Shown piece by piece: positions 20,063 through 20,071 of a stretch of 20,071 nucleotides of DNA. Both the position numbers and the translations under genes were made by a program. Under the pieces are notes generated by a model. That model was not told where the DNA came from. It did not search any database and saw only the letters and a list, made by a program, of their open reading frames with translations. The first letter of the stretch is position 1; each line of letters starts with the position of its first letter. This stretch comes from Colimorpha sp045222795 (GTDB lineage Bacteria > Bacteroidota > Bacteroidia > Bacteroidales > P3): contig JBGUZF010000114.1 of NCBI GenBank assembly GCA_045222795.1, forward strand, positions 1 through 20,071. The letters run 5' to 3'.

Positions 20063-20071
20063 CGAAAAAAA

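Overview
The window looks like chromosomal DNA of a Bacteroidales bacterium, probably Prevotella-like. The evidence is the protein types (Bacteroidetes-style TonB-C, OmpA and alpha-2-macroglobulin proteins), the absence of Shine-Dalgarno sequences, and promoters of the Bacteroidetes form TTTG-N19-TAnnTTTG at two places. No phage, plasmid or transposase gene is visible.

Layout. (1) 1-3358, minus strand: truA, prmA and a topB that runs off the left edge, probably one operon. (2) 3430-4503, minus: a lone kdd (3,5-diaminohexanoate dehydrogenase of lysine fermentation) with its own promoter and terminator. (3) 4689-9234, plus: a small TonB-C protein, a family-4-type glycosyltransferase, and hddA, gmhA, hddC and gmhB, which together make a complete route from sedoheptulose 7-phosphate to GDP-D-glycero-D-manno-heptose. 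(4) 9231-12354, minus: folE, a LolA-like chaperone, tsaB and an orphan DppB-type permease whose stop codon overlaps that of gmhB. (5) 12522-12595, minus: tRNA-Glu(CUC) with promoter and terminator. (6) 12799-20032, minus: a 1885-residue alpha-2-macroglobulin-like protein without the CxEQ thioester motif, and an OmpA-domain protein.

The most unusual feature cuts across these genes. About twenty short degenerate tandem-repeat tracts lie both between genes and, in open frame, inside genes. Most have exactly 7-base periodicity, usually four or five units; a few have periods of 8, 9, 10 or 11. Each tract has its own unit (for example ACTCCTA, ACTTTCC, GGTGAAA, ATTAATA, CAACTGA), so the period is shared but the sequence is not. 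Tracts lie inside truA, tsaB, the LolA gene and, at least eleven times, the alpha-2-macroglobulin gene. In two genes they encode the hydrophobic core of the signal peptide, and in one they supply the stop codon. Several occur as inverted pairs. I do not recognise a named element class for these. They recall, without evident homology, the heptanucleotide STRR repeats of cyanobacteria.

The heptose genes form the clearest metabolic unit and probably feed a surface glycan. The right half is devoted to the cell envelope. The rest is housekeeping: tRNA modification, ribosomal protein methylation, pterin synthesis and topology.
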